Both the position numbers and the translations under genes were made by a program. Below, piece by piece: positions 1 through 6,826 of a stretch of 8,290 nt of DNA. The DNA comes from Verrucomicrobiota bacterium (lineage in GTDB: Bacteria > Verrucomicrobiota > Verrucomicrobiae > Chthoniobacterales > UBA10450): assembly GCA_005887855.1 (NCBI GenBank), contig VBQB01000179.1, positions 1 through 8,290 on the forward strand. The letters run 5' to 3'. Numbering within the stretch: the stretch's first letter is position 1; each line of letters begins with the position of its first letter. Below the pieces are notes generated by a model. The model searched no databases and was not told where the DNA came from. It saw only the letters and a list, made by a program, of their open reading frames with translations.

Positions 1-390
1 TCCATCTGGCGGACGCAGAACGATTGCTCGCTGCATTTGCGGAAGGAGTTTGTGCCACGAGAGCTGCATGCGATCCGAGCGCTGGCCGATAATGACGGGT
101 ACATCAGAGTCGGGATGATCCCTAAAGGTACGCCCGTGAACCTGGTCGCCAATCTGGACCCGGACTCTCAACACAAGGTTGTCTTTGTTAAAGCCGCTGA
201 AAAGTTGATCAAGCTGAAAACCACGAAACTTTCACGCGGCGAAGCCGCTGCCGAATTCAACCAGCTCATTCCAGACCTGCTCGCGGCAAACAAGTGTCCG
301 GACTTCGTCGAGGACAAGGGTCACTATTTCGGCACAGACTTACCAGATACGGATAAGCGCGCGCTCATTGAGTATCTAAAGACATTCTAG
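1..390 (+). CDS. C-terminal part of a di-haem-cytochrome-like protein (5' end outside window)
   Basis: The frame is open from the first base and ends at TAG 388-390, so this is the last 129 residues of a longer protein. A TTG at 37 could be mistaken for a start, but coding continues upstream of it. The visible part has no CXXCH haem motif. It carries a segment reading GYIRVGMIPKGTPVNLVANL, followed by CPDF, then GHYFGT, and ends ALIEYLKTF. This ending matches those of the two di-haem cytochromes downstream (GH..GP.YGT / GHAYGT and EYLKTF / EYLKTL), so I infer a third, more diverged family member or a protein sharing their C-terminal domain. Its haem sites, if any, would lie to the left of the window. 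It is probably the upstream gene of the same operon, with 32 bp to the next start. Homology of the C-terminus is fairly safe; function is not established. Confidence 0.65.
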   Translation, partial: SIWRTQNDCSLHLRKEFVPRELHAIRALADNDGYIRVGMIPKGTPVNLVANLDPDSQHKVVFVKAAEKLIKLKTTKLSRGEAAAEFNQLIPDLLAANKCPDFVEDKGHYFGTDLPDTDKRALIEYLKTF

Positions 391-411
391 ATGCGCGCGT
401 CAATCAAACGA

Positions 412-416
412 AAGGA
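412..416 (+). promoter_or_regulatory. Ribosome binding site for the 423 gene
   Basis: AAGGA lies 6 nt before the ATG at 423, a standard Shine-Dalgarno placement that fixes this start. The two cytochrome genes downstream have no comparable site. Confidence 0.6.
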
Positions 417-422
417 AAAAAC

Positions 423-866
423 ATGGCAGTTACAGTTCCAGAAATGTTGAAAATGTCGCAGGCGCAGCTCGACGATTTGTTCACTCAAAGTCCAACGGGC
501 GAAATCCCACGCGGCGAGGCCAAAGGCACGGCGATTATCGCACCGGGAACAACTTACACACAGGACATGGCTAATTTTGTAAGTCATTTTGCGTGGCAGG
601 GAAAAATTTTCGATCCAGCAAAGGGAACTTTGCGAAACAGGATTTTGCCGTTTGGGCTTAACGCGATCATCGCCAAGGTGTACAAAGGCCAGAGCTGGAT
701 GGACAACAAAGAGTGCATTGTTCTCGACTATTCGGAGACTTCGTTGGTAGCCCACTGGGTCCGTGACGAGATCCGCGAAGTCTCTCCGCGCACTTACCTC
801 GGCAAAGTTTACCTGGGCAAAAAGCGATTGATTGATTTCGCGCTTGAGTTTCCGGCGTCAGGGTGA
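423..866 (+). CDS. Conserved-looking small protein of unknown function in cytochrome operon
   Basis: A 147-residue protein with a good ribosome binding site (AAGGA, 6 nt spacing). I see no signal peptide, membrane segment, cysteine pair or haem motif, so it is probably cytoplasmic. It has the texture of a real conserved family: TGEIPRGEAKGTAI at residues 25-38, GKIFDPAKG at 60-68, a PFGLNAIIAKVYKG stretch at 76-89 followed by SW.D, and KECIVLDYSETS at 96-107 followed by RDEIREV..RTYLGKVYLG at 114-132. The alternating beta-like hydrophobic pattern and many glycines suggest a small beta-rich, perhaps ligand-binding fold, but that is inference. It sits between two cytochrome-type genes, 32 bp after one and 16 bp before the next, so co-transcription is likely. 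I have seen similar unnamed proteins beside this kind of cytochrome but cannot assign a role. Confidence 0.8.
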   Translation: MAVTVPEMLKMSQAQLDDLFTQSPTGEIPRGEAKGTAIIAPGTTYTQDMANFVSHFAWQGKIFDPAKGTLRNRILPFGLNAIIAKVYKGQSWMDNKECIVLDYSETSLVAHWVRDEIREVSPRTYLGKVYLGKKRLIDFALEFPASG

Positions 867-882
867 TCGCCATTGTGCGGCA

Positions 883-2460
883 ATGGCCGAGGCTCCAGAT
901 CAACCTGCGGAAATCCGGCGCTGGCGCTGGTTGATTCTGTTGCTGGCAGCTGTTGCGGTCATCGCAGTCGGTTTTTCGTATCTGATCTGGCGCTTTACGC
1001 GTGACGATCCAATCAGATACGCCGACGCGGAAGAGCATTTCAAATACGGCTCATCCGGCGGAGAGCGCGAATCGGGCATTCCCTACTGGATTTGGAAAGT
1101 GCTGCCAAAAATGTTTCCAGAGTATTTGCCAGGCAAAACGTACACGCCGGGGCGCGAATACGCCTCGTTAGGTTTTCTTTACGAGGCCGGCAAAGATCTG
1201 CCGATTGGCGTTTCGCGTCGGAACACTCAGGGACTCGATCGCGTCTTTCTAAATTGCGCGATTTGTCACGCTGGTTCCGTGCGCGAAACGCCTCAAACTC
1301 GCCCCGTCATCTACGCTGGCATGCCGTCGAACACCGTCGATCTGGAGGGATTCGAGCGTTTCATTTTCGCATGCGCAACCGACCAACGCTTCAACGCTCC
1401 AAGGATGATGGCCGAGATTGAAGCGATCGGCGGCAGATACGATTTCATCAATCGATTTCTCATGCGCTATTACGCGATCCCGTTCATGCGCGAGCGATTG
1501 CTCATGCTGAAAGGTCATTTCCGTTTTGCCGACTGGGAACCGGACGCAGGCCCCGGCCGCACCGACACGTTTAATCCCGCCAAAACACTTCTGGAATTTC
1601 CGTTGGAAAAGCTGGAAACGCGAGAGTTGGTTGGGCTCTGCGATTTGCCATCGATCTGGCTGCAAGGCCTGCGCAAACAGAAAAACATTCACGCCCACTG
1701 GGATGGCAATAACAGCATGATGGAGGAGCGCAACAAGAGCGCTGCATTTGGCACGGGCGCGTTTCCGCCAACGATTGATCTTAAACAAATGGCGCGGATC
1801 GAGCAGTGGCTGCTCGACAAGCAACCGCCCAAATACCCGTTCCCGATCGATACGCAGCTCAGCAGGCAGGGCGAAAAAGTTTACGCGCAATACTGCGCAA
1901 ATTGTCACGGTCGCAATGGCCGCGATTTTAATGGCGAATATGTTGGCGATGTCGTGCCTATCGAAAAAATTGGCACCGACCGTCACCGGCTCGATTCCTA
2001 CACCGAAGAACTGGCTGTGACGCAAAACACGCTTTATGCAGGCTATCCGTGGCGGTTCAGCCACTTCCGAAAAACCTTTGGCTACGCAAACTTGCCGCTC
2101 GATGGCGTCTGGCTGCGCGCGCCGTATCTGCATAACGGCTCGGTCCCCACGCTGCGCGATCTGCTAAACCCTAGCGCTGAACGCCCGGCGGTTTTTTACC
2201 GCGGGTTTGATGTATTCGACCAGGCGAGGGTCGGATTTATTTCGGACATCACTCGATTCGATGACGAGGGGCGCAGCAAAGATGAGCCGGCAAATCCAAG
2301 GCAATACTTCAGGTTCGACACACAAGTAAAACCGGGCGGTGCGACACCGCGCGATCGGAATGAAGGCAATTCGAATGTCGGCCACGAAGGTCCGGCATAC
2401 GGGACGATGCTCTCTGCCCAGGAGAAAGACGCGATCGTTGAATATTTGAAAACATTTTAA
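883..2460 (+). CDS. Membrane-anchored di-haem c-type cytochrome (MauG/peroxidase- or RoxA-like)
   Basis: A 525-residue protein. ATG 883 is preferred over TTG 832 or 844, which overlap the previous gene; it leaves a 16 bp gap and puts the membrane segment (about 16-36) right after a short basic N-terminus, giving a signal anchor with the rest in the periplasm. Two covalent haem sites are visible: C125-A-I-C128-H129 and C338-A-N-C341-H342. Other landmarks are EEHFKYGS (50-57), GIPYWIWKVLP (65-75), GPGRTD (223-228), PPKYPF (315-320), and APYLHNGSVPTL (413-424), which is typical of large di-haem cytochromes of the cytochrome c peroxidase/MauG type. H501 in the C-terminal GHEGPAYGT is a candidate distal haem ligand (inference by analogy with RoxA-type enzymes). 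No clear Shine-Dalgarno is seen. It is homologous along its length to the next gene. Electron transfer or oxidation of an unknown substrate is likely; peroxidase activity is not shown. Confidence 0.88.
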   Translation: MAEAPDQPAEIRRWRWLILLLAAVAVIAVGFSYLIWRFTRDDPIRYADAEEHFKYGSSGGERESGIPYWIWKVLPKMFPEYLPGKTYTPGREYASLGFLYEAGKDLPIGVSRRNTQGLDRVFLNCAICHAGSVRETPQTRPVIYAGMPSNTVDLEGFERFIFACATDQRFNAPRMMAEIEAIGGRYDFINRFLMRYYAIPFMRERLLMLKGHFRFADWEPDAGPGRTDTFNPAKTLLEFPLEKLETRELVGLCDLPSIWLQGLRKQKNIHAHWDGNNSMMEERNKSAAFGTGAFPPTIDLKQMARIEQWLLDKQPPKYPFPIDTQLSRQGEKVYAQYCANCHGRNGRDFNGEYVGDVVPIEKIGTDRHRLDSYTEELAVTQNTLYAGYPWRFSHFRKTFGYANLPLDGVWLRAPYLHNGSVPTLRDLLNPSAERPAVFYRGFDVFDQARVGFISDITRFDDEGRSKDEPANPRQYFRFDTQVKPGGATPRDRNEGNSNVGHEGPAYGTMLSAQEKDAIVEYLKTF

Positions 2461-2483
2461 ACGCACTGACCACCGACGAATCA

Positions 2484-4019
2484 ATGAGTCTTTCGCCGAA
2501 AAAGAAACGCATTCTTTGGATCTCCACGATTGTGATCGCGGTCCTGCTTGCGCTCGGCGCTTTGTTTACGTGGACAAAATTCTTCCGCGAAGAGAAGGAA
2601 GTCTTTGCGAACGAAGAGGAACATTTCAAATACGGTTCGCTCGGCGCGGAGGGCGATCGCGGCATCCCCTATTATCTCTGGATGGTTTTGCCGCGCGTTT
2701 TTCCCGACCTGATGCCGGGGCCAGGCGGCTACAAGTCGCTCGGTGTTGTTTGGGAAGAGGGACATGAAATTCCGGTCGGCTTTTCGAAAAAAGTCGTTGG
2801 GTTCGAGCGGATCACCAACAACTGCGCTGTCTGTCACACGGCGACCTATCGTTTGAGTGAGGACGAAGTGCCGCATGTCGTCGTCGCGGGCCCGGGTCAC
2901 ACCAACAATGTGCAAAGCATGCTGAGGTTCCTGTTTAAAGCTGCGCACGATCCGCGGTTCAATTCGGACATCATCATGAATGAGATCCGCCTGGTCAGCG
3001 CGAACAATTATGGCAACGGAGGTCTCTCATTTATCGACCGACAGATTTACCGTTACCTGTTGATTCCGTTGACCAGGAGAGCGCTGCTTAAACAGGAAAA
3101 ACAATTCACCTGGATGGAGCGCTACGTTACCGGCGGCAAACCAAAGCCCGATTGGGGTCCGGGCCGGGACGATGCCATGAACCTGACAAAGTATTTCATG
3201 ACCAGTATGCCGGAGGACGACACGTTTGGCCCGACCGATTTTCCGTCGATCTGGAATCTGGGAATCCGCAGCGGAAAGGATAACGTGGGAAAACAGATGT
3301 TCCTGAATTGGACCGGCGACACACCGGCGGTGCGCTCGGTTCTGATCGATTCGGCACTCGGTCTTGGCGCACCGGCACGGCCGTGGTTTCTCCAGCGCAT
3401 GGCCGATCTCGATCATTATCTGAGCAATCTGCCGCCGCCCAAATGGCCCTTTGCTCAAACAAATCCGATCAACCAGCAGATGGCGAGTGAAGGCAAGACG
3501 ATTTACACGCGCGACTGCGCAGCGTGTCACGAACCCCGCGCTGAATTTACAAACAAGGTGGTTCCTATCACCGAGATTAAGACTGATCCGGAGCGGATGT
3601 ATTCGTGGTCGAAAGATGCCGCGGCCGAGGCAAACCGGCGCGTCAAAAAACTGGGCATCGATCGTCCACCAATGGTGGAGACCCAGAATCCATACGGATA
3701 CGTCTCGCCTCCATTGGATGGAATCTGGCTCCGCGCGCCCTACCTTCACAACGGCTCCGTCCCGACGCTGCACGATTTGCTGAATTCGCCGAACGAGCGT
3801 CCGCAGACTTTTCATCGCGGCTATGACGTTTTCGATCCGGTGAAAGTTGGATTCAAAGAACCACCGCCCCGACCGACTGGCCCCAACGGCGAATTAACGC
3901 AACCCTACTTCTCTTTTGATACGCGAGAAAAAGGAAACGGTAATCAAGGCCATGCTTACGGCACGCAGCTATCGAACGAGGACAAAGAGAAATTGCTAGA
4001 ATATTTGAAGACGCTCTAG
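2484..4019 (+). CDS. Membrane-anchored di-haem c-type cytochrome, paralogue of the preceding gene
   Basis: A 511-residue protein starting at ATG 2484, 23 bp after the preceding stop, with no obvious Shine-Dalgarno. A basic N-terminus (SPKKKR) is followed by one membrane segment at about 9-29, so the body should be periplasmic. Haem sites are C114-A-V-C117-H118 and C345-A-A-C348-H349. It shares the landmarks of its neighbour in the same order: EEEHFKYGS (44-52), GIPYYLWMVLP (60-70), PGRDD (226-230), PPPKWPF (317-323), APYLHNGSVPTL (418-429), and the ending GHAYGTQLS..DKEKLLEYLKTL with H490 as a candidate axial ligand. The two proteins therefore look like an old tandem duplication, and may form a heterodimer or an electron relay. 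The family resembles MauG/cytochrome c peroxidase-type and possibly rubber-oxygenase (RoxA)-type di-haem proteins. The substrate is unknown. This is the last gene of the operon before a long non-coding gap. Confidence 0.88.
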   Translation: MSLSPKKKRILWISTIVIAVLLALGALFTWTKFFREEKEVFANEEEHFKYGSLGAEGDRGIPYYLWMVLPRVFPDLMPGPGGYKSLGVVWEEGHEIPVGFSKKVVGFERITNNCAVCHTATYRLSEDEVPHVVVAGPGHTNNVQSMLRFLFKAAHDPRFNSDIIMNEIRLVSANNYGNGGLSFIDRQIYRYLLIPLTRRALLKQEKQFTWMERYVTGGKPKPDWGPGRDDAMNLTKYFMTSMPEDDTFGPTDFPSIWNLGIRSGKDNVGKQMFLNWTGDTPAVRSVLIDSALGLGAPARPWFLQRMADLDHYLSNLPPPKWPFAQTNPINQQMASEGKTIYTRDCAACHEPRAEFTNKVVPITEIKTDPERMYSWSKDAAAEANRRVKKLGIDRPPMVETQNPYGYVSPPLDGIWLRAPYLHNGSVPTLHDLLNSPNERPQTFHRGYDVFDPVKVGFKEPPPRPTGPNGELTQPYFSFDTREKGNGNQGHAYGTQLSNEDKEKLLEYLKTL

Positions 4020-4050
4020 GGCATTTGTCCTAGAAGCCATCTCACAAATG
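4015..4050 (+). repeat. Two overlapping inverted repeats around the cytochrome stop codon
   Basis: TCTAGG (4015-4020, including the TAG stop) is complementary to CCTAGA (4029-4034). CATTTGT (4022-4028) is complementary to ACAAATG (4044-4050). The two stems overlap, so they are mutually exclusive in RNA. Neither is GC-rich or followed by a T-run, so neither is a classical terminator. They could stabilise the transcript end or could be chance. Confidence 0.35.
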
Positions 4051-4058
4051 TTGTAGCC

Positions 4059-4105
4059 ACGCCCCTGTTCGCCACGGTGAATCCGTCCGGTGGCGGATGG
4101 GGCGT
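4059..4105 (+). terminator. GC-rich hairpin, possible terminator or REP-like element
   Basis: ACGCCCC (4059-4065) pairs with GGGGCGT (4099-4105), and CGCCAC (4070-4075) pairs with GTGGCG (4090-4095). A 4x3 nt internal loop separates the two stems, and the terminal loop is 14 nt. It lies 40 nt after the cytochrome stop. Only TTT follows the stem, so intrinsic termination would be weak. Its near-symmetry would also fit a dispersed palindromic repeat, which I cannot test from one copy. Confidence 0.4.
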
Positions 4106-4300
4106 TTGCATCTTCGGAGCCGCACATTCTGGACGGCGCAGCGGCCTTCGCGTCGCCGATCACATTGTTCAGCTATCGGACTTTCTTAGCGAGCACGATC
4201 GGGTTTTCTGATTTTGGCTGACACAAATTTCCGGCCAAGATGCACGGCTCAGGATCTCCATTGTTCCAGGTGGGTAGAAATGAGGGTCAAAACAATCCGG

Positions 4301-4328
4301 CTTACAAAACAAGCACTTTAGGTATGAT
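4301..4328 (+). promoter_or_regulatory. Putative sigma70-type promoter for the glycosyltransferase genes
   Basis: CTTACA (4301-4306, 4 of 6 matches to TTGACA) is followed after 16 bp by TATGAT (4323-4328, 5 of 6 matches to TATAAT). This would place the transcript start near 4335, about 45 nt before the ATG at 4381. It is a consensus match only, but it sits where a promoter for the right-hand unit is needed. Confidence 0.4.
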
Positions 4329-4380
4329 AGAGGGCAGGCAATTATTGCTGGTTCAAAAAGTAAAGTGAAACCGTGAGGTT

Positions 4381-4952
4381 ATGCAGCCGGAATTGTCAAT
4401 CGTGATGCCCTGCCTCAACGAGGCGCGCACATTGGCGCTATGCATCGCAAAAGCGCAAGCATTTCTAAAGGAGCACGATATAGCCGGCGAAATTATCGTG
4501 GCCGACAACGGTAGCAGGGATGGTTCGGTAGAACTCGCCAACAGGATGGGTGCCAGAGTTGTGACCGTGGAAACACGAGGATACGGCGCGGCTCTGGCAG
4601 GCGGCATTGAGGCAGCGCGGGGGAAATATGTAATCATAGACTGGTTTCTTGAGCAACGCAGAACATTGGAATGGTGCATTGCGGTTGGCATGGGGTCGAT
4701 TGTTGCTGGCGTGGTGCTGGGAATTATGGCGGCCAGGCAATGGTCATTAGTAGGTTTCGGAGGCCTGGAAGCCGTGTGGATCCTCCGGCTCGTCATTTGT
4801 TCCGTGCTCTTCCTGCTGCTCGGGGACAGACGCTTCTGGCTGGCTTCTACTTTGGCCTTATGAACCTGGTCGCTGAACGCAGAACGCGGCAACTGTCCTC
4901 GTCTGCTGGCGCGACCAAGTCGATCCGCAAGACAAACGAAGGAGCGGGATGA
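4381..4952 (+). pseudogene. GT2 polyprenyl-phosphate glycosyltransferase remnant (internal deletion plus frameshift)
   Basis: Residues 1-86 are a typical GT2 N-terminus of the DPM1-like kind: PELSIVMPCLNEARTL, ADNGSRDGS (41-49), RGYGAALAGGIEAARGKYVI. Normally an MGDADD-type motif with the metal-binding aspartates follows, then about 200 residues. Here, after codon 86 (about 4638), the frame runs straight into DWFLEQRRTLEW, GFGGLE and LRLVICSVLFLLLG, which is the C-terminal membrane part of the same family. The catalytic middle is therefore gone. A second lesion follows: near 4822-4826 the family reading moves to another frame, where QTLLAGFYFGLMNLVAE (from 4827) completes the expected C-terminus and stops at 4952. 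Without the shift the protein stops at 4863 (160 residues). The intact ancestor would have made a polyprenyl-phosphate sugar for the adjacent GT-C enzyme. The ATG has only a close GAGG (2 nt spacing) as ribosome binding site. Activity is very unlikely. Confidence 0.78.
4939..4944 (+). promoter_or_regulatory. Ribosome binding site inside the GT2 remnant
   Basis: AAGGAG lies 4 nt before the ATG at 4949, and this ATG overlaps the ancestral GT2 stop as ATGA (4949-4952). That arrangement points to former translational coupling of the two genes and supports the 4949 start. Confidence 0.6.
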
Positions 4953-6616
4953 GGGACGAGACTTGGGCGCGCGAGACAACTCTGAATGACTCGGTCACGG
5001 TTGAAAGAAAGCCGTCACGATTTGCTAGGCTGATCAGTCGTTATTGGCCTGAAGGCGTGATCATCGCTATCGCGGTCGCGCTTTGGGCTCCGCGTATCTC
5101 GGGCCCTATCGATTTGCGCTGGGATGCAGGCGCTTATTATGTGCTTGGTACCTCACTGGCCACTGGCCAGGGTTACAGAATCCTGAGTGAACCGGGTTCG
5201 CCGGAAGCGTTGCAATATCCGCCGCTTTTGCCAGCGATTGTAGCAGTGTGCCAGCGGGCTTTGGGTTCGACAGACCCTGACGTTGTCGCACCGTGGCTTC
5301 GGATATTATACGCGGTGCTGTTCCTTTGTTACGCCTTGGCTGTGCTCGCTCTGGCAAAGAGGTATGTGCGGCCCGTGTTCGCTGTGGCCGCTGTGGCGCT
5401 CACTCTACTTCATCCCTACATAATCTATCTTTCGGATTTGCTCTTGACCGAAATTCCATTCGCTTTGATCAGTGTTCTTTTCGTGCTTGTCGCTGCTGGT
5501 GGACCGTTTTCGTCACGTCCATGGTTGCGCGAGGTCGCATTGTTCGTACTAGCGACCGCAGGTTTTCTTTTGAGGACCGTGGGCGTAGCTCTCCTGGCGG
5601 CCTGGGTGCTCGAGGCGCTTGTACGTCGCCGTTGGCAGCTGGCACTAGCTCGTGGCTCCCTTGCCATACTGCCTATCATTGCCTGGGGTACGTACGTAGC
5701 GCGAGTGACTCAAAGTTATGAATATGCACACCCGGCCTACGCGTACCAGCGGGCGCCCTACCAGTCTTACAATGTGAGCTATGCCGACAGCATCGGGCTG
5801 ATTGATCCTTCTCATCCCGGTTGGCGACATCTGCGTCTGAGCCGCCTGATGAATAACTTGCGGGCGAATACACGTCCACTAGTCGAGAGTTTTGGCGAAG
5901 CGATAAGCACAAGTAGGCGTGTGCCGACCTTAGTTCTATCAGCGCTTGCCATCGTTGGGGTTGCGATGCTGGTTCGTCGCCGCGCCTGGATGATACTTCT
6001 TATCGTTCTCGTATCGGTTGCGATCATTTTAATGGCCTGGCGTAATCAGTTTTCCCGGTATTTGATGCCCTTGACTCCGTTTTTGGCAATTGGAGTCATG
6101 GTGGCTTTCGACGAGCTGTTTGCAGCGCTATCGACTCTTCCTGCGCGTCCAGCGATCGCGACATTTGGACAAATCACGCTCGCCGTGCTCGTGTCGCTCG
6201 CGTTGATGCTGCAGATAGACTTAGTTCAAAAACTTTTTTACAACCGTGCGCTTCGAGGGGCGAGCTATGTGCAAGGTCGTGGAGCCATGGGCCCGCGTTT
6301 TTTTATTTACAATGACGTTTATCGTGGTTGGGATGTGGCAATCGCCTGGATCCAGAGCCACTCGGATCCAAATGCCATTGTCGTCACGCAGCTGCCGCAA
6401 CTCTGCTACCTGCGTACTGGCCGCCGCGCAGTGTTCCCGCCAGCAGAGCGAAATCAGGATCGCGTGCGCGAGTTGCTGGAGTCTGTTCCAGCTTCCTATG
6501 TTATTCTGAACCCGCATGATTCGATGCCGGCTGTCGAGAAGGACAATCAGCGCTGGCGTAACGTGGAGTCGGTTGCCCGCGTAAGGCTCTATGAGCGTAT
6601 TAGCGGCGCAGAATGA
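4949..6616 (+). CDS. GT-C-type integral membrane glycosyltransferase (PMT/ArnT-like)
   Basis: A 555-residue protein with one hydrophobic segment near 35-50, about nine more between 118 and 423, and a soluble C-terminal part of about 125 residues. The first extracytoplasmic loop carries LRWDAGAYYVLG (56-67) and ATGQGYR (71-77), then QYPPLLPAI (89-97). The layout and the D59 position match the GT39/GT83-like GT-C fold, where an early acidic residue is catalytic. LSDLLLTEIPFALI (161-174) and NQFSRYLMPLTPFLAI (366-381) are further family-like signatures. Such enzymes move a sugar from a polyprenyl-phosphate carrier to a lipid, glycan or protein on the outer face of the inner membrane. The start is fixed by AAGGAG and the ATGA overlap with the GT2 remnant. 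The reading frame seems intact from end to end, unlike its neighbours, but its probable donor-making partner is broken. Donor and acceptor are unknown. Confidence 0.82.
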   Translation: MRDETWARETTLNDSVTVERKPSRFARLISRYWPEGVIIAIAVALWAPRISGPIDLRWDAGAYYVLGTSLATGQGYRILSEPGSPEALQYPPLLPAIVAVCQRALGSTDPDVVAPWLRILYAVLFLCYALAVLALAKRYVRPVFAVAAVALTLLHPYIIYLSDLLLTEIPFALISVLFVLVAAGGPFSSRPWLREVALFVLATAGFLLRTVGVALLAAWVLEALVRRRWQLALARGSLAILPIIAWGTYVARVTQSYEYAHPAYAYQRAPYQSYNVSYADSIGLIDPSHPGWRHLRLSRLMNNLRANTRPLVESFGEAISTSRRVPTLVLSALAIVGVAMLVRRRAWMILLIVLVSVAIILMAWRNQFSRYLMPLTPFLAIGVMVAFDELFAALSTLPARPAIATFGQITLAVLVSLALMLQIDLVQKLFYNRALRGASYVQGRGAMGPRFFIYNDVYRGWDVAIAWIQSHSDPNAIVVTQLPQLCYLRTGRRAVFPPAERNQDRVRELLESVPASYVILNPHDSMPAVEKDNQRWRNVESVARVRLYERISGAE

Positions 6617-6700
6617 CGATATTGCTGCTGCTCGGTCATTGTTCGAAGTAGCTAGGCTCGCGATTTTCCATGACTTAGCGATCGGCGCGTTACAGAGGTG

Positions 6701-6826
6701 ATGAGTTTTCTCGAGTTGCTTCACGGGGGATACGTTCACAAAAGGCGTGTTTCGGTCCTCAGCGAGTGGTGCTCAAATTTAATACCGCGGAATGCCAGCG
6801 TACTTGACGTTGCTTGTGGTGATGGC
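6701..6826 (+). pseudogene. 5' fragment of a class I SAM-dependent methyltransferase
   Basis: From ATG 6701 (GTG 6698 is an in-frame alternative; GAGG at 6695-6698 is close) the translation MSFLELLHGGYVHKRRVSVL continues to NASVLDVACGDG at residues 31-42. VLDVACGDG is SAM-binding motif I, and the preceding HG.YVHKRRV stretch is typical of a small methyltransferase family often found near glycosyltransferases. Similarity ends abruptly after G42. The frame continues to a stop at 6988 but reads shadow sequence of the S74 gene. Roughly four fifths of the expected enzyme is missing, so it cannot work as a methyltransferase. The fragment probably belonged to the same sugar-modification cluster as the GT2 and GT-C genes. 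Confidence 0.72.

Larger units (their letters stand above)
4020..4380. other. Non-coding gap between the cytochrome operon and the glycosyltransferase region
   Basis: I find no credible gene on either strand in these 361 bases. The left half contains several inverted repeats: the pairs at 4015-4050, a strong one at 4059-4105, and a weaker one at 4135-4157 (GGCG-CA-GCG against CGC-GT-CGCC around a 5 nt loop). The right end carries a promoter-like pair at 4301-4328. The gap therefore looks like the boundary between two transcription units. Confidence 0.6.

Noticed and set aside
832..882. TTG start 17 codons upstream of the first cytochrome's ATG
   Set aside because: It overlaps the 3' end of the preceding gene, and the added residues are not signal-like. 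ATG 883 gives a normal signal anchor.
1249..2133. Long open frame on the - strand (294 codons) opposite the first di-haem cytochrome
   Set aside because: It lies wholly within a clearly coding gene with CXXCH motifs, and its translation has no recognisable domain. It is a shadow of codon bias.
3027..3815. Long open frame on the - strand (262 codons) opposite the second cytochrome
   Set aside because: The same reasoning applies: no family features, and it is fully contained in a well-supported gene.
4059..4105. CRISPR repeat or attachment site at the GC-rich palindrome
   Set aside because: There is a single copy, no spacer pattern, and no integrase, cas or tRNA gene nearby.
4353..4979. Open frame on the - strand across the GT2 remnant
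   Set aside because: The translation is low-complexity and rich in Ser, Arg and Pro, while the + strand shows clear GT2 sequence on both sides of its lesions.
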